DNA from: Gnetum montanum
Lineage: Eukaryota > Streptophyta > Gnetopsida > Gnetales > Gnetaceae
Direction: 5' to 3'
DNA length: 64,000 bases
Assembly (NCBI GenBank): GCA_015680685.1
Contig: MNCI01009009.1
Coordinates: forward strand, 45,039 to 109,038
Shown one piece after another: positions 1 through 12,304 of this stretch. Numbering within the stretch: the stretch's first letter is position 1; every line of letters starts with the position of its first letter. Both the position numbers and the translations under genes were made by a program. Under the pieces are notes generated by a model that was not told the DNA's origin, ran no database searches, and saw nothing but the letters and a program-made list of their open reading frames with translations.

Positions 1-3000
1 ATGGCACTTATAAATGAAAATTCACTACAAATTTCTACTAAACCAAGAAGTAAGTATGAAAAAAGGTATAGTGAATTAAGAGAAGAAATTCTTATCCTAA
101 AATATCTACTTAATAAGGTAAAGAAAAATAGGAGTATAAATTTTTCTAAAAATTATACATTATCTCCAAATTAAAAGGAGAAATCTCAGACACAAAGGCT
201 AGGATTCAACTACTTACCTCTTTAGATGAAGAAAAATGCAGAGATTTTTAACAAAAAGAGGTCCATGAAAATCAGCCTAGGAGTGAAGATTTGGAAGAAA
301 TCCACAAGAGGATAGAAGCTCCAACTAAAATGTAATAAAGTTTGATAACCCTATACTTAAGGAGAACACTTCATTTGTTTGTAAAAATTGTGAAATTAAA
401 CTAGATTTTGGTTATCCTCATGTTGGTCAAAATAGCATTGATCCTTGGTCTTTCCAAAAGGTTCCTAGTAAGGGTATTTTTCATGTAGTAGCAACCTAAA
501 ATAAAAATGAGGTGAAATTAGGAAAAATCCTCAAAATAATGAATGACATAGAAGATGATCATAAATTCTCTTATCATGAAGAACATGAATAAGTAGGGTC
601 ACCATACAAAAGAATTGATGAAATAAAATTAAAGGGCAAGAAGGTACTCCATGATAGAGGGCCTCATCTCAAACTTCATTAGTCATTTTCATCTCAAATG
701 CAAGCAAGATAAGTCATGGTAATTTTCTATTTCCTTACTTTCTAGTTAAAATTTTGGTTTGTCCTTGAATAGTTTCTAAATTTCCTTTGTGAGACATATA
801 TCTCTATCCATAGGGAAGAAGATCAAAATACTATGGCTATTTCCCATGCTTAAGATTTTTAGCTACATATATGTCATTAAAAATGCTTATTCTTATAAAA
901 AATAGAATTTGAAAATCAAGAATGGAATAGCATCCATGTTTATCATAAGATGTCACTAATTTAATAATATTGGACTATGTTCTATAGGAAATTTTTGTTG
1001 ATTAATCAAGAGGAAATAGATATTTGTTCTAATTTTTATCCAAGATTTTGTTTAAGTCATTAAACTACACAACTTCCTTTTAAAGCTAGGTGATAAAGAA
1101 ATTAACTTCAAAAAGAAAATAAGCACATACATAGGAGGAGCTTGGACCTCATGAATTATTATGAAGCATCCATAAATGAAAGTATATGAAATTTTTTTAA
1201 GGCACATGAAAGGTATACTCATCTACTACTAGAGAAAAATATCTTTGGTTCAATGTTTAAAATTTTTACTACCTTAGAGTGATCATCAATTACTCTATGA
1301 ACATTAGTTTCCAAAAATTTTATCATGAAAAGTGATCTTCTTTTAAGCCTTTCTTAAAAGCTGGATATATATGCCATGAAATTACTAAGCCCTTGCTGAC
1401 ATCTCAAAGAGAGTAGAATAAGGAATGATTATAAAATCATGTGATAATTATTTATCTATTTCTAATGGCTTATTTAGACAACTTACATGTCCATACATGC
1501 TCAAACTTTAATCAGCCTTTGGTCTTAAATTCTCTTGGACATAAATTAAAAGGCTTGGCTTAGTTATGGGTCATTAATAAGAGGTGAGCTCTTAAATGGA
1601 ATTTGGTTTGTTCACCCTATGAAACATGTTACAAAATTTGCTCTACTTAACTAATTTTATATCTCTATGATTGTACTTCACACTATGAATATATCTTCTT
1701 AGATTTCTTAGGCCTTATATTGCTAATATGAACTACATCATCAAGTCTCACATTTTTATTATAGCCTCTTATGACATTTTAAAAATGAATGAATAATATA
1801 CCTTAAATTTCTTCAAACTATGGAGATCTTAGAAATTGCTTTATCTCTTGACCTAAATACTGATCTATAAATTCCTTATTTGTTAGGTATGTATGTACTT
1901 GTTCTTATAAAATTTCATGTCTAAACTCTTATACAATACTCCTTGGATGAAAATTGTGCCTTCTTTTAGCCTATCTTGTTGCTAGGCTCTACCCGTTTTC
2001 AATGATGTCCAAAAAGAGGAAGAATTTGGTATCATTTTTGATTAATTATTTAATATTGAGATGTGGTCATACTGAGAATTAGATGTATAGATCAAATTGA
2101 TTATGAGAATCAAATATATAGATGAAACTGATTATGCTATTCATGACATCATTTATGATTATGATGATAGTGATGTGATGATGTAAAATGACTTATAGTG
2201 CACTACTGGAATCTGGTGGATATATTTAGACTAGTTTCATGAGCAATATTGCAATTATATGTCTTAATGATTTTTGAAAACTACTAACCCATTTTCTTAG
2301 ATTTTGGATATCACCAAAAAGGATGAGATTGTTGACCTTTTGGTATGCCAAAACCTTAAAGAAAATGGAGAACAAAGAATGTTTGTTGTGGATGATATGA
2401 TTACAAGTCATGAACAAGAACACCACATCATGAATAAGGACTCAAGAAAATAAAATCTACAATAGGTTGTCAAAATGGAGACTTCACAACCAAGATGAGA
2501 GCATGAGCAAATATGGATGAAAACAAAGACTAAAAACTAAATGAAGATGTTGTAAGGATTGGGAAGAAATGAAATCAATGAGAGAAAGCCCCAGGAACTA
2601 GAGCTCAATAGTTGAGGAGACATCTCCAAGAAACAGTAGACATATCAACTAGAACTCATAGAAAGCCATCTTCAACAAATAGGAAACATCCCCATTGCAA
2701 AGTAGACATATCCAAAGAGATGTCTCCCAAGAGACATTCCATTCTCGAAGGAGAAATCTCTCCAGAATTGAGGTAGATCTTAGGTAGACATTCCAACTTT
2801 GAAGGAGATGTCTACACTAGCTATTGGGTAGTCGTTGCATGAATTTCAAAGCATTTTTGGAAACTTCAAATCTATAAGAAAACATCAAATTCTTGAAAAT
2901 TGTGCAAGTGTTGTCAACATCAAAGTAATCATTGTCATATCTATGCTCTTGTACTCTTGTCCTTCATTGTCACATCATTTGCTTTGTTGTATGTTAATTG

Positions 3001-4161
3001 TATGTTGAATTGAGCTTCAATGACAAGGACTTGTAATTGTAGTTACATTATTTCCTTGTATCTTTTCTTTTTCTTTTTACCCTCTAGGGTTGATGTGCTT
3101 CTTGCAAGAAGGCATCCATATCAAGCTTGTCAGGATCCTATGGGATTGAGTGGCTTTGTAGCACCAAAACACTCTAGAGCGGAGCTTAATTTTGTAAAGG
3201 TTGTGGGATCCTTAAAACCACATTCTAAACTTGTTGGGACCTTGCAAGGTTGAGAGATTTTGTAGTGATGAAACTCTTCATAGCAAAGCTCAAATCTTGT
3301 AAAGGTTGTGATGTCCTCTAAACCACACTTTAAAAGAAACAAAGTCAAGAGGTATGCAAGCAATCCAAGTGTGGACCACCCAAGTTGGGGAACCACATAA
3401 TTTTTGGTGTGTTTTGTATGACAGGTTTGACTTAAAATTCTGCAACTTATTCAACACCTATTCTAATTTCTCAATCCTTAGATTTTGCATACAACAATAA
3501 TTACTAGGTTAGTTTATAAGCAACATCATATTAAGTGTTGTATAATCGACCTTATCCTACATTTCTATGCTAAAATTCTATAAAGAATAGACAATGGACT
3601 AGAACATAGATTATTCAGGATGCTACAAAATAGATTAAAGTTAGCAAAAATAGAATACAGGTGATGCAAGATAGATATATAAATTATGCCAATAATAAAA
3701 GGTAACCACTGAAATTCAATGTTAGTTATTAAGTTTTTCTCAAAGTTTCACTACTAAAAGAGATTAAAAGATTTGATAGAAGAGCAAAATTATCTCTTCA
3801 TTATATTAATCGCTTTCTAATTTTGAGAAAAACTTACTGATGTTCCCTATCAACATAACCTTCCATAGTAATTGTAATCAATTCACAGTGTGTTTCATGT
3901 TTTCATGTTCAAAAAGTATGTCATAGATCCTAGTCACAAGATAGATTGATATGATGTAGAACTTTAACCAAATGTCAGTTTTGAAGATCAACCAGTAAAT
4001 ATTGTTAATTGAATGGAGAGAAGATTGAGGAGTAAGGTTATCTCAATGATAAAAGCTACCTAGAAAAGATAGAGTGTAGGAGGTAACATGGAATGTGGAG
4101 CAAGATCTATACATCTACACTTTAAGATCTTCTAAGGGGAAGATTCTTAAGGGTGAGAAAA
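1..4161. other. Old AT-rich repeat DNA without a recognisable gene
   Basis: No reading frame here has a recognisable protein family. The first 700 bases contain short open stretches broken by stops, including a 45-codon segment at 362-499 with a Cys-x2-Cys pair, which may be the residue of an old element protein. At 2620-2820 the motif GACATCTCC and its complement recur several times; the same motif is dense at 26280-26460. I read the whole stretch as decayed transposon-derived DNA. Family assignment was not possible. Confidence 0.5.
3144..3335. repeat. Tandem duplication, period about 105 bp
   Basis: Two diverged copies lie head to tail, about 3144-3230 and 3249-3335. Both contain the block TTGTAAAGGTTGTG followed by a short variable segment and AAACCACA. 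The frames that cross it on both strands are a by-product of the repeat and show no protein family. Confidence 0.6.
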
Positions 4162-4768
4162 TGTAACACCCCTACCTTAGACAATCCTTACCTCTTGTTA
4201 TGTTTGCAATTTGAATCCTTGATGTCTTGTTTATCAATCTATGTCTATGCTTCATTACACCTTTTCTTGTGTTGACTATTCTCTTTTTATTAGAGTTATA
4301 TGCATAGCTATGTTTCTTATAATTCCCTTTTATTTATACATAATTATATAGCCTAAGATATTAAACTTCCTTGTGTTTTATTTTATTTTTATTTTATGCT
4401 TTACAATGTTCTCAGTGTCTTTACATTTTAATATCTCTAATATATTTATATTTTTATAATTTTTTAATTTTTCTTTTAATTTAGCACATGCACACTAATT
4501 CCTTTTATTGGAATTTTGAGTTAGCAGATCAAGCACTAGAGAAGTCATTGGCACATGAGGCTCTATGTTGGTTTGATATGCTTTGTTTGGATTATTTATA
4601 TTTTTGATAAAATTATAATTTTTTATATTTTTTATTTTTAGCTTATGATTTTAGAGGATCTTATATTAATCCCTCATTAGTTATGTTTTCTTACCTTAGA
4701 TTGTGCCATTACCTTTGGGTTACATATACTTGGTACCTTGGACTTTGTTTTGGCTATTGACTTTCTCA
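4162..4768 (+). repeat. Possible LTR of an unrelated gypsy-type element
   Basis: It begins TGTAACACCCC, a common start for plant Ty3/gypsy LTRs. A purine-rich stretch lies directly upstream at 4135-4161 and could be a polypurine tract. At 4775-4792 there is TGGCATCATAGGTCTGGG, which resembles a decayed initiator-tRNA-Met primer site. No second LTR copy or pol domain was found nearby. The end position is a guess based on a CA dinucleotide just before the primer-like site. Confidence 0.3.
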
Positions 4769-6168
4769 TAAGAGTGGCATCATAGGTCTGGGCTTCAAAC
4801 CATGTGAGATGAGGAATTAAAAATATTTTTGGATTTATAATTTCTTTTTAATTTAGTCTTTCCCATGATAATTTCTTCTTACCCAACGTTGCCAACCAAT
4901 AACACGAATATAAACCTAACAACCTCATTTTGAGAGCAACCTTTAGATCATCTTACCAACATCTGGGAGATAGAGCCAAAGAGGAAAATTCTATTGGATT
5001 AGAAATAAGCTAGATCTACATGTAACCAAATCTATGTTATCAACTCAAGATCCAGGATAAACCATATTTTCATATCACATTTCTCACCTTGCTTACATAC
5101 CATCATTTATCTACAATCTTACCTAGGATTTAGAGCCAACTGAAAGATTGAAGTCATGCCAAGACCCTTCTTTATAGTGCTATTAATTCTAGGTAAAGTA
5201 ATTTGGTATTTCTCTCCTTTAAATTTGGTTTTATGTCTAGTGCATATTCATTTGATTGATTTTATTCATTCAAAACTATCTGTCAATTTTTCTAAATTTT
5301 AATATCTATTATTTTAATATTATTTTCTACAATTTAATAATTTCTAAGATTATATTTCATGCATGAAATGTTAGTCAGTGTCTTGAAGAAGTTTAACCCC
5401 ATTTTGATCACTTTTTCATCACATTTTACCTTTATTCTAAATTCTACCAATTTTCCAACTCTAGAACTAGGCTTTCATATCATTTCTTACAATTTTAACC
5501 TCTAAGATGGCACTCAACATTGATAGTCCAAAAGGCAAAGTTGTTTAACATCACATAAAAGATCGTAAAAATCCCTTTCTAGTGCATCATGACTTATTCA
5601 TGAGGACACAATGAAAGGATGACATACTTTTTGGATGTGGCAAAAAAAATAAATCAACTTTTGTTCATGATCCTTGGCCTCTCAACAACAAAAAATTGTG
5701 AAAATAACCCAAAAAAACTACTTTTAGTGCTTTCAAAACACCTAAAAACTAGGAAATAGTAATTGATAATATTTTTGTAGCTATATGAACATACAACAAC
5801 CATAAGTGACTTAGATTTCGTATTTGGAAATATTTTTATATTTTAGTAGGAATCATCTGATTTCGTACTTCAATTCTAGTTTAATTTGACACTTCATATT
5901 TGTTAGTTTGACAACATTTCTTGATTTCTTACCCTAAAACCTTCCATTTGACTATGTGAAAATTTTTGAAAAATCTATAAAAATATCATTCACTTGACAA
6001 AATACGAGTTTTAAACTCATCAACTATTTAATAGAATATGATTTTTAGACTCATCTACCTTGGACTTTGCATTTTCATCTTCCCACCACCTAGAGAGTAT
6101 TTCATTTGTTGGATTTGAAAGTTTGTTATTTGGATTCACAATTGGTTTGGCCAACCTTTTGTACTATT

Positions 6169-6336
6169 TTGCAATGACAATAGCATTTATCATATCATGG
6201 TGATGAGCTAAAATCTTATAGCATGATGCATATCATGATAAGTGTCATTTATTTGCAATAACCATAGCATGAAACATATCACGGTCGTGAGCTAGTACTT
6301 ATAACATGAAGCATATCATACAAAGTATATTTTGTT
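6169..6336. repeat. Tandem duplication, period 84 bp
   Basis: Two diverged copies (6169-6252 and 6253-6336) each start with TTTGCAAT and contain a CATATCA motif followed by a GTGAGCTA-like segment. The surrounding 4769-7249 is AT-rich, and I see no gene in it. Confidence 0.6.
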
Positions 6337-7249
6337 GATTTATTCATTTATTGGGATTTAGTGGATGATGGTGGAGATGTAATTCATGTTTAACACTTTA
6401 TTAATTTACTATTATAATAATTATTTATTCTTGTGTTTATATTGTTACACTATTTTAGCTAACTTTAGTTTGCAGCTACCGATGTACATGGCTGTCTAGC
6501 TACCTAATACCTCCAACCATATCCATAAGTATTTTTGTTAGTTTGTTTATCCTACACCATTTTAGGATTGATTGCCTTGGTTGTATGTGATTTTTAGGTG
6601 ATTATGTTAGCTTAGATGAGGAGGATATAGACGAGACAACTCATGATTAATTTCATGATTTAGGATCTTATTTGACATTAGGTTTCTACTTAAAGTGCAA
6701 TTCTATATTGTAATGTTCAATTGGATTGTGGAATTAGGATGTTATATTGGCATTTTACTTTGCCTATTTTTGTTGCAGGCCAAATTTTATTCATATTTTA
6801 TTCATGTTGTATATCCTACCATGCAATTTTATTTGATAGTTTTGCAACATTAGAGCCTAATGTTTTTTGGATGAAAATGTATTTTTCTATCTATTATCAA
6901 TTTTATATTTGCAATTAAATTACTTTTTCAGGATCCTAGTTATATTTTCTTCCTACTATAATTGTTAGATTTTGACTTGGGAAATAGGGATTCATCTTTT
7001 TTTTTTTATTGTATAAGTTAGGCTTGGAATACATGGGGCTCTTATCATTATCTTAATAACTTTTTCATTTTGTTGCATTTTTCCCTTATCATAATATGCA
7101 TATTTTAAAAATGCCTACTTCTTTGTCTCTTATATTTTATTGGCATTCATTTGATTTTATTATATAGGATTTTAAGATTTTCCACATCTTATATAATTAT
7201 ATAAGTAATACCTTATTAGCCTAAGCATGTTTAGCAAGGTGTTATAATT

Positions 7250-7431
7250 AGTTTATCTTCATTGAAAAACTTAGCTTAAATTAATGCTTTTCCTAATTAT
7301 AGTTTAATTTCCATAATTTTGTACTTCACATGCACTTAGTTAACCATTTCTATTTCATCAAATGATAATTATGGGGGCAAAATCATGACAAGTTTTGAGC
7401 ATAACATGTATTATTTGCTAATCTTAACAAT
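7250..7431 (+). repeat. Left remnant of the 5' LTR of element H
   Basis: This stretch aligns loosely with the middle of the LTRs of element F (16270-16430 and 56640-56790). Read across the insertion of A, the LTR continues at 13250 with ACTTGGTTCACCCAACAATA, matching F. The true left end of this LTR could not be found. Confidence 0.4.
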
Positions 7432-8382
7432 TGATGAGACGCGATTCGCATGGGCCACGATATCGCGTATGCGATATCACATTGTCCCCTATGATATTGC
7501 ATACGCAATATCTATAAATAAGAGGCAGCTCTCCCTTGTTTCCTCATCCTAGACTAGAAGTAGGAAAACTCTGGTAGATTGATCACTCCAGAGATAGAAT
7601 ATTTTCCATGTGCCCGTAGTAGGATTCCTAAAGTGAACAGATCTTTATTCGAGCAACATTGTACCTAAACACAAGTTGTGTATGGCAATAAAGATGAACT
7701 TCCTGGATAAACCTTGTAGTGCATGGAATAGGATTTTATTTAATGTTATTTATTGCTTTCTCTCTCACCCTTAAACTCCTAGAACATGGAATGAGTACGA
7801 CTTGATTACGAGCATCCTAGTGTGACTACTTGGTAACCTAGTGGTGTATCTAGGATCCACGCTTGGTAATCCCAGTGGTAGTCATGCACCAAGATGTGTA
7901 CAAATAATCAAGGAATCGGCTGCTCATTGCACTTAGGCTAGATTAGATTCTCTCAACTCTTTCCTCCTAGTTAAGTGCCTCAGTATGACCACTTCGAGCA
8001 CGTGCGTTACGCGTGGTGATCCCAGTAACGATTAGCATTTGGTAGCCACGGTTGCATCAGTTCAGGGTGTGTACGGTAAGTGGGAACGGATGCTGACGCT
8101 AGGTAATTTAGACTTAGTTATTAGTTAGAGTTAGTAATTAGTTTCTCAACCCTTCACCTCGATAGCATAGGAGAAAAACATAAAAAGATATAAAAATCAT
8201 ATACCTCAGACTTACTTAACCATACACCATGATAACTACAAGTAAGTCTGGGAAGACAACAAATGGTTAACCTTAAGTGTTCCATGAGGCGTGTAAGCAT
8301 TTAGTCTATGGAGTTTGACCAAATCACGTGTGCTACACTCGTATTCATATGGTTGAGTGTAGGGGTACCTCGCCACTCATCA
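7432..8382 (+). repeat. 5' LTR of element A
   Basis: The LTR is 951 bp, starts TGATGAG and ends CTCATCA, a 7-bp terminal inverted repeat. A TATAAATA box is at 7513-7520. It is longer than the LTRs of B and D because it keeps an additional internal block (about 7790-7960) that C also has. The match to the 3' LTR is close except in the promoter-proximal 75 bp. Confidence 0.93.
7438..7520 (+). promoter_or_regulatory. U3 promoter of A: GATATCGC palindromes and TATA box
   Basis: Directly upstream of TATAAATA are inverted repeats built from GATATCGC and GCGATATC (for example GATATCGCGTATGCGATATC at about 7458-7477), then a decayed copy with GATATTGC and GCAATATC. The LTR pairs differ here far more than elsewhere. 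I infer factor-binding modules of the pol II promoter. Confidence 0.7.
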
Positions 8383-8383
8383 T

Positions 8384-8401
8384 TGGCACCGTTGCTAGGG
8401 A
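8384..8401 (+). other. Primer-binding site (tRNA-Asp type)
   Basis: TGGCACCGTTGCTAGGGA follows the LTR after one base. It differs at two positions from the complement of the 3' end of plant tRNA-Asp, the primer type known from Athila and related elements. Confidence 0.85.
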
Positions 8402-8531
8402 CTAAATGTTTGTGCGCTAAGTAGGACATAAGAGATCATTCACATCATTGGGAGCTTAAACGAACCTTAGGGTTAATCAAACAAAAAAATTTATTAAATA
8501 ATGGTTAAAATTAGCACACCTATAAGACATC

Positions 8532-10344
8532 ATCTCTTCTTCTTCTCCTCACAAGAGCACATCACCTAGGGATCATACAAAGAACAGTCAGCAATTAAAA
8601 ACACATAACCTGAATCAGCCAACTCCTCAACAATACAAAGTGACATATACTCATCCTGATGAGTATATACCTGATTATACTTTTATCCTTCATCAAGACG
8701 AACAGATACGCTGGAGAGATTTGTTTGGTAACATGGTGTTACCTCCAGATCGATCAGTCCCAAACATGCTCCTCTGTGCCTTAGCACAGATTGACATGAC
8801 TCAGCTCTATGCTAAATACGTTATGGAAGATTTTGACACAAGGGATTATTATCCCATAGATTTACAATGTATGAGGGACTCAAGGCAGGAGAGCCAACAT
8901 ACACAGTTGAAGGGCAAAGAGGTCCTGCATGTCCTAAGTGAAACTAGAGATGGTGAACCACTCATAACAGGTTCTCTATCAAGAGATGTTCCCCCTCCTA
9001 ATGATGGTGAGGAGGTTGGGTATCAGAACTTACGCTCAACAATACACAACCCTGGTTCTGATTCCCGTGAACACCAGCTGTTGACAGAGGGAACAACAAC
9101 AAAAGACAAGGACAGGCACTTAGATCGTCACCACGATCAGGGCCGAAGCAGCTGAAGAGAAGGTAGGAAACATCGTCATGACAATGGTTCTCCTTCTTCT
9201 TTTCCTTCTTCTCATCACTCATCCTCTCCTTCCACCTCAGGGTGCAATCATGACGAGCACAACGGAGAGGATAAAAGTAAGAAAAATGAGAGACCTTGAC
9301 AAGAGAGTCGAGAGAGAGGACAAGGGCATGAACGAAGGGAAAGTAGGGAACAATGAAGACATCACAGACATCATGAAAGAGATGATCATGAAGAACCCCT
9401 ACTTGCAACCCAAAGTATGCTCAACATAACGGTTGAGCCTACAACCACTTCTCCAACAAATAAGGCTTTGAAGCTCCCTTTAGTTCAACATCAGAGCCTC
9501 ACATAGACGGTTATGTTAACACATACCGTAACCAACTAGATCAAGGTAGGCCACCTTCCCAGGAAACTAACTGATCCTGGGAGTCCCTTAATTTATCTTC
9601 AAGTCACTGGAAATGAACCACATAGGGCTCTTCTTGACTTAGGTTCCAGAGTCAACTTAATTTCACAAGAGATGTATCACGCCTGGAACTTGCCCCAACT
9701 TAAAAAGAGCAACATTCAACTAGAGCTGGCAGACCAATCCATCACCATTCCCTTGGGATTGGTGGAGGACATTGTTACCACTGTGTGTGGTTGGTCTTAC
9801 CCAGCTGATTTCCTAGTGATTAAAGTCAACAAAAATGGAGGGGACTTCCTAATTATAATGGGAAGGACATGGCTAAGCACAGTCGACGCATGCCTTAGGA
9901 TCCGCAATCTTTCCTTGGAAATCTCTAAGATCAAAATTTATGAAAAGATTGAGAAGAGGAAAGTACCATGTATCACATATAGTGATTCATCGGGTGATGA
10001 CATGGAGGATTGCACAACACCTCCTCCATGCAACAAGTGTGCCCTTAAAAATTTGAAAAAAAGATGCCTATATGTAGCAACCACACAACCAGTAGTAGAC
10101 ACCCCCGTGGTTGACAGCTACTAGAAGGAGCAACCAAATATGCATGGAACAAACTAAGGAAACAAACCATGCCAACAATGAAGGCATAGACACATTGGAA
10201 TATGAGTGTCGCCAACTTCCACCGCTTAATCTAAGAACATCAATGGGGAGGGGTTGGGCACTTTTAAGAAATTCTAATAAGCACTCATTATTTCAAATCT
10301 CTCCCTTTTCATTCAGTCATGGGGGAGATGGCCACCTATGCTAA
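8532..10344 (+). pseudogene. Gag-protease pseudogene of A, capsid part deleted
   Basis: The frame corresponds to the single gag-protease ORF seen in D. The start codon has become ATC at 8532. The N-terminal domain (YTHPDEY and FILHQDE motifs, 8640-8860) and the His/Arg/Ser-rich segment (to about 9420) are present. The sequence then jumps from the motif MLNIT at about 9425 to a position that in B lies 1.5 kb further on. Capsid and zinc knuckle are therefore missing. The protease part follows: its catalytic triplet reads DLG at 9636-9644, and a GRTWLST motif lies downstream. An inserted C near 10105 shifts the frame. The stop at 10342-10344 coincides with the ancestral end. Confidence 0.85.
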
Positions 10345-10370
10345 CCATATGGGGCCCTCAGTTTTTTTAA

Positions 10371-10480
10371 GTTTTTTTTTACACATTTTTTTTACACGTT
10401 TTTGTTTTACAAGTTTTTGTTTTACACGTTTTTGTTTTACATGTTTTTTGTCTTACACATTTTTTTCTTACAAATTTCTT
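10371..10480 (+). repeat. Minisatellite of TTTTTGTTTTACACA units
   Basis: About seven imperfect 14-16 bp units follow the gag-protease stop. Larger or smaller arrays lie at the same place in B and D. C and F have only a single ancestral-looking unit. Confidence 0.75.
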
Positions 10481-10828
10481 TAACATTTCTTGTTTTTATC
10501 TTACAACATCGTTATACTTTTCCATTTTTTTTATGTGTGTGCATGTGTTCCACCATGTAAGTTTGTCATCCAATAAGTGTTCGGAATGATGGTATGAATT
10601 ATTTTCATATTGATTATTAATGTTTGGTTTTTACCTTTAAGTCATGATGTTGATACTAAGGTATGTTTCTTCTGATATGGCAGGAAATGAGTCCACTTCA
10701 TCCATTCATTCACTAGTTTCTATGGTTTCTCTCGGCTTGGAAATGTACAGTCCCCTTAAATAATAAGAACTTTAACGAATCGGTGACTGGGCATTTCTCA
10801 AACTAAGGAAGGGCTCAAGGATTGAAAA

Positions 10829-10851
10829 GGGTGTGACTTCAAGGGAACTTG
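10829..10851 (+). other. Conserved noncoding box 1 (A copy)
   Basis: The box reads GGGTGTGACTTCAAGGG followed by AACTTG. Related copies occur in B (21694), D (37330, minus), C (34909) and F (31318), always downstream of the last gag or pol codon. No reading frame is preserved across it, so selection or shared ancestry at the RNA level is more likely than coding. Confidence 0.6.
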
Positions 10852-11486
10852 CGCATTTGTGTTCGCCGTTCTCTTGGGTTCTTGGATGTTTTCTTCTTGG
10901 GTTTTCTTGTCGTTCCAATGTTACCTAATTATTGGAAGCTAAGCCAATAAAAATAACAAGTCTTTGCATGGTGTGGTTCTCACGCATAAAAACATAAAAC
11001 ACAAAAAAAAAGTGAGAATTCAAAGCACACCCCTTAGAAAAAATAATTTCTTGGGCTACAAGCATTAGTTATGGAAATAAAAATTTTTCCTCTAACTAAG
11101 GCCCTTCTCGCTTCCCATTCTCTCCTCCTTTGTTTCGTCGGAATGGTGGTGACTCCTGGAGAAGGTGTTCCTATTACCCAAGTGGATGGATTGGCCAAAT
11201 GCATTGATGCAAAGTCACTAGATGTGGGTGGTTTGAGGCCGAAGTTGGAATGAGATTTGCCAAGTCACAATAATCATAAATCACATAAGGGATTGTACAC
11301 CACCTTGTTCTTGGGATTCCATTCCATTTTCTTCTCTCCATCCTTTTCTCCATTATTCACCTCATTACCGATTGTATCATTAGTGTACATATTTTGGTTG
11401 ATGCATTGTTTTCTTTTTGGTAAATTCTTGTGGTTAAGACTTTAACTCTTGTTCTAAATAACATTCCCAGAGTTTATGGACTCTTT

Positions 11487-11549
11487 GAATGTGGGTTTTT
11501 CAGGGAATTAAGGGCATGAGCCTGCTTTGGGGAGGACCCATTAACATTC
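11487..11549 (+). ncRNA. Conserved RNA stem-loop (A copy)
   Basis: The outer stem is GAATGTGGGT (11487-11496) pairing with ACCC (11536-11539) and ACATTC (11544-11549). An inner hairpin GGC-ATGA-GCC lies at 11513-11522. The box CTTTGGGGAGGACCCA runs from 11525 to 11540, and its last bases form part of the stem. It is 63 nt long, as in B and D. No function is known to me; packaging, dimerisation and translation control are all possible. Confidence 0.6.
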
Positions 11550-11880
11550 CTCTTTCGGGCACCCATTAAATTCTTTCCCTTAAACATTTTTGCAATTGAT
11601 TTTATTTTGTTCATTTCCATCTTAACATCCATTTCACTGATGTTTTCAGTTGTCCCTTTTTATCTATCTTTCTTTCTCCTTTCCTTTCTCCATTCTAACG
11701 CTACCGGAGGTTCGTGATTAATCATGGGGGAATGGGGCCCAATTTTTTCGATTTTCTCCTGGCCCCGAATTTTTTTGATTTTCTTCCTAGCCCCTACACC
11801 TTTGGTAGTCATCATTAATATATCTCCCGATCCATATCAGCCATACCACAACCTTGCCAATGAACTTACACTGAAGCAAG

Positions 11881-12123
11881 GTATTAACTACATTGCAATT
11901 CATTTACCCTTGCTAATATAAGATTACGTTGTGTGTGTAGATGGTAATCATGCAACAACGGATTGGATATGGAAGGAACACATGGAATGGAGCAATGCTG
12001 GAAGCAGCTATGCAAGGAGCAAGATTGATGACGTGCTTACCGATGGACAACGGAAGATGCAATCTTGGCGTTGGCAGCAGCAACACTTCTTTCTCTCTCT
12101 CTTTCTCTCAAGCTGTCAACTAA
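11881..12123 (+). pseudogene. Relic of the ORF2 leader intron and a short ORF (A)
   Basis: A donor-like CAAG/GTATTA is at 11877-11886. A branch-like TTGCTAAT lies at 11909-11916, and an acceptor-like GTGTGTAG ends at 11940, directly before an ATG. From that ATG, 60 codons are open to 12123, and an overlapping frame is open from 11931 to 12167. The arrangement mirrors the intron before ORF2 in C and F. At 60 nt the intron is shorter than plant introns normally allow, so it is probably a shrunken remnant. B and D keep the same region. I do not recognise the peptide. Confidence 0.35.
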
Positions 12124-12249
12124 GGCCTGATGTCAATGTAATAAGGTGTTCATCCTTGTTGTCATGAACACCAGTTTTTTCAAGTCTTTTAATGACGATC
12201 CATTCACATGTCATCCCATTAGTTCCATTCCCCTCAATAATCCCATACC

Positions 12250-12304
12250 TTCCCAATATTTTGTAAGGAACTCGAGGACGAGTTTTCATTCAGTCATGGA
12301 GGTA
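12250..12304 (+). other. 3' leader hairpin and polypurine tract of A
   Basis: ACTCGAGGACGAGT at about 12270-12283 can form a small hairpin and is kept, with changes, in B, C and D. It is followed by the tract GTCATGGAGG, equivalent to GTCATGGGGG in C, the likely primer for plus-strand DNA synthesis. Confidence 0.65.

Noticed and set aside
9178-9429. Alternative-frame ORFs over the basic linker of gag (also 18288-18725 and the minus-strand frames there)
   Set aside because: They are shadows of the His/Arg/Ser-rich linker. The real frame is fixed by the N-terminal domain and by D, where the whole gene is in one frame.
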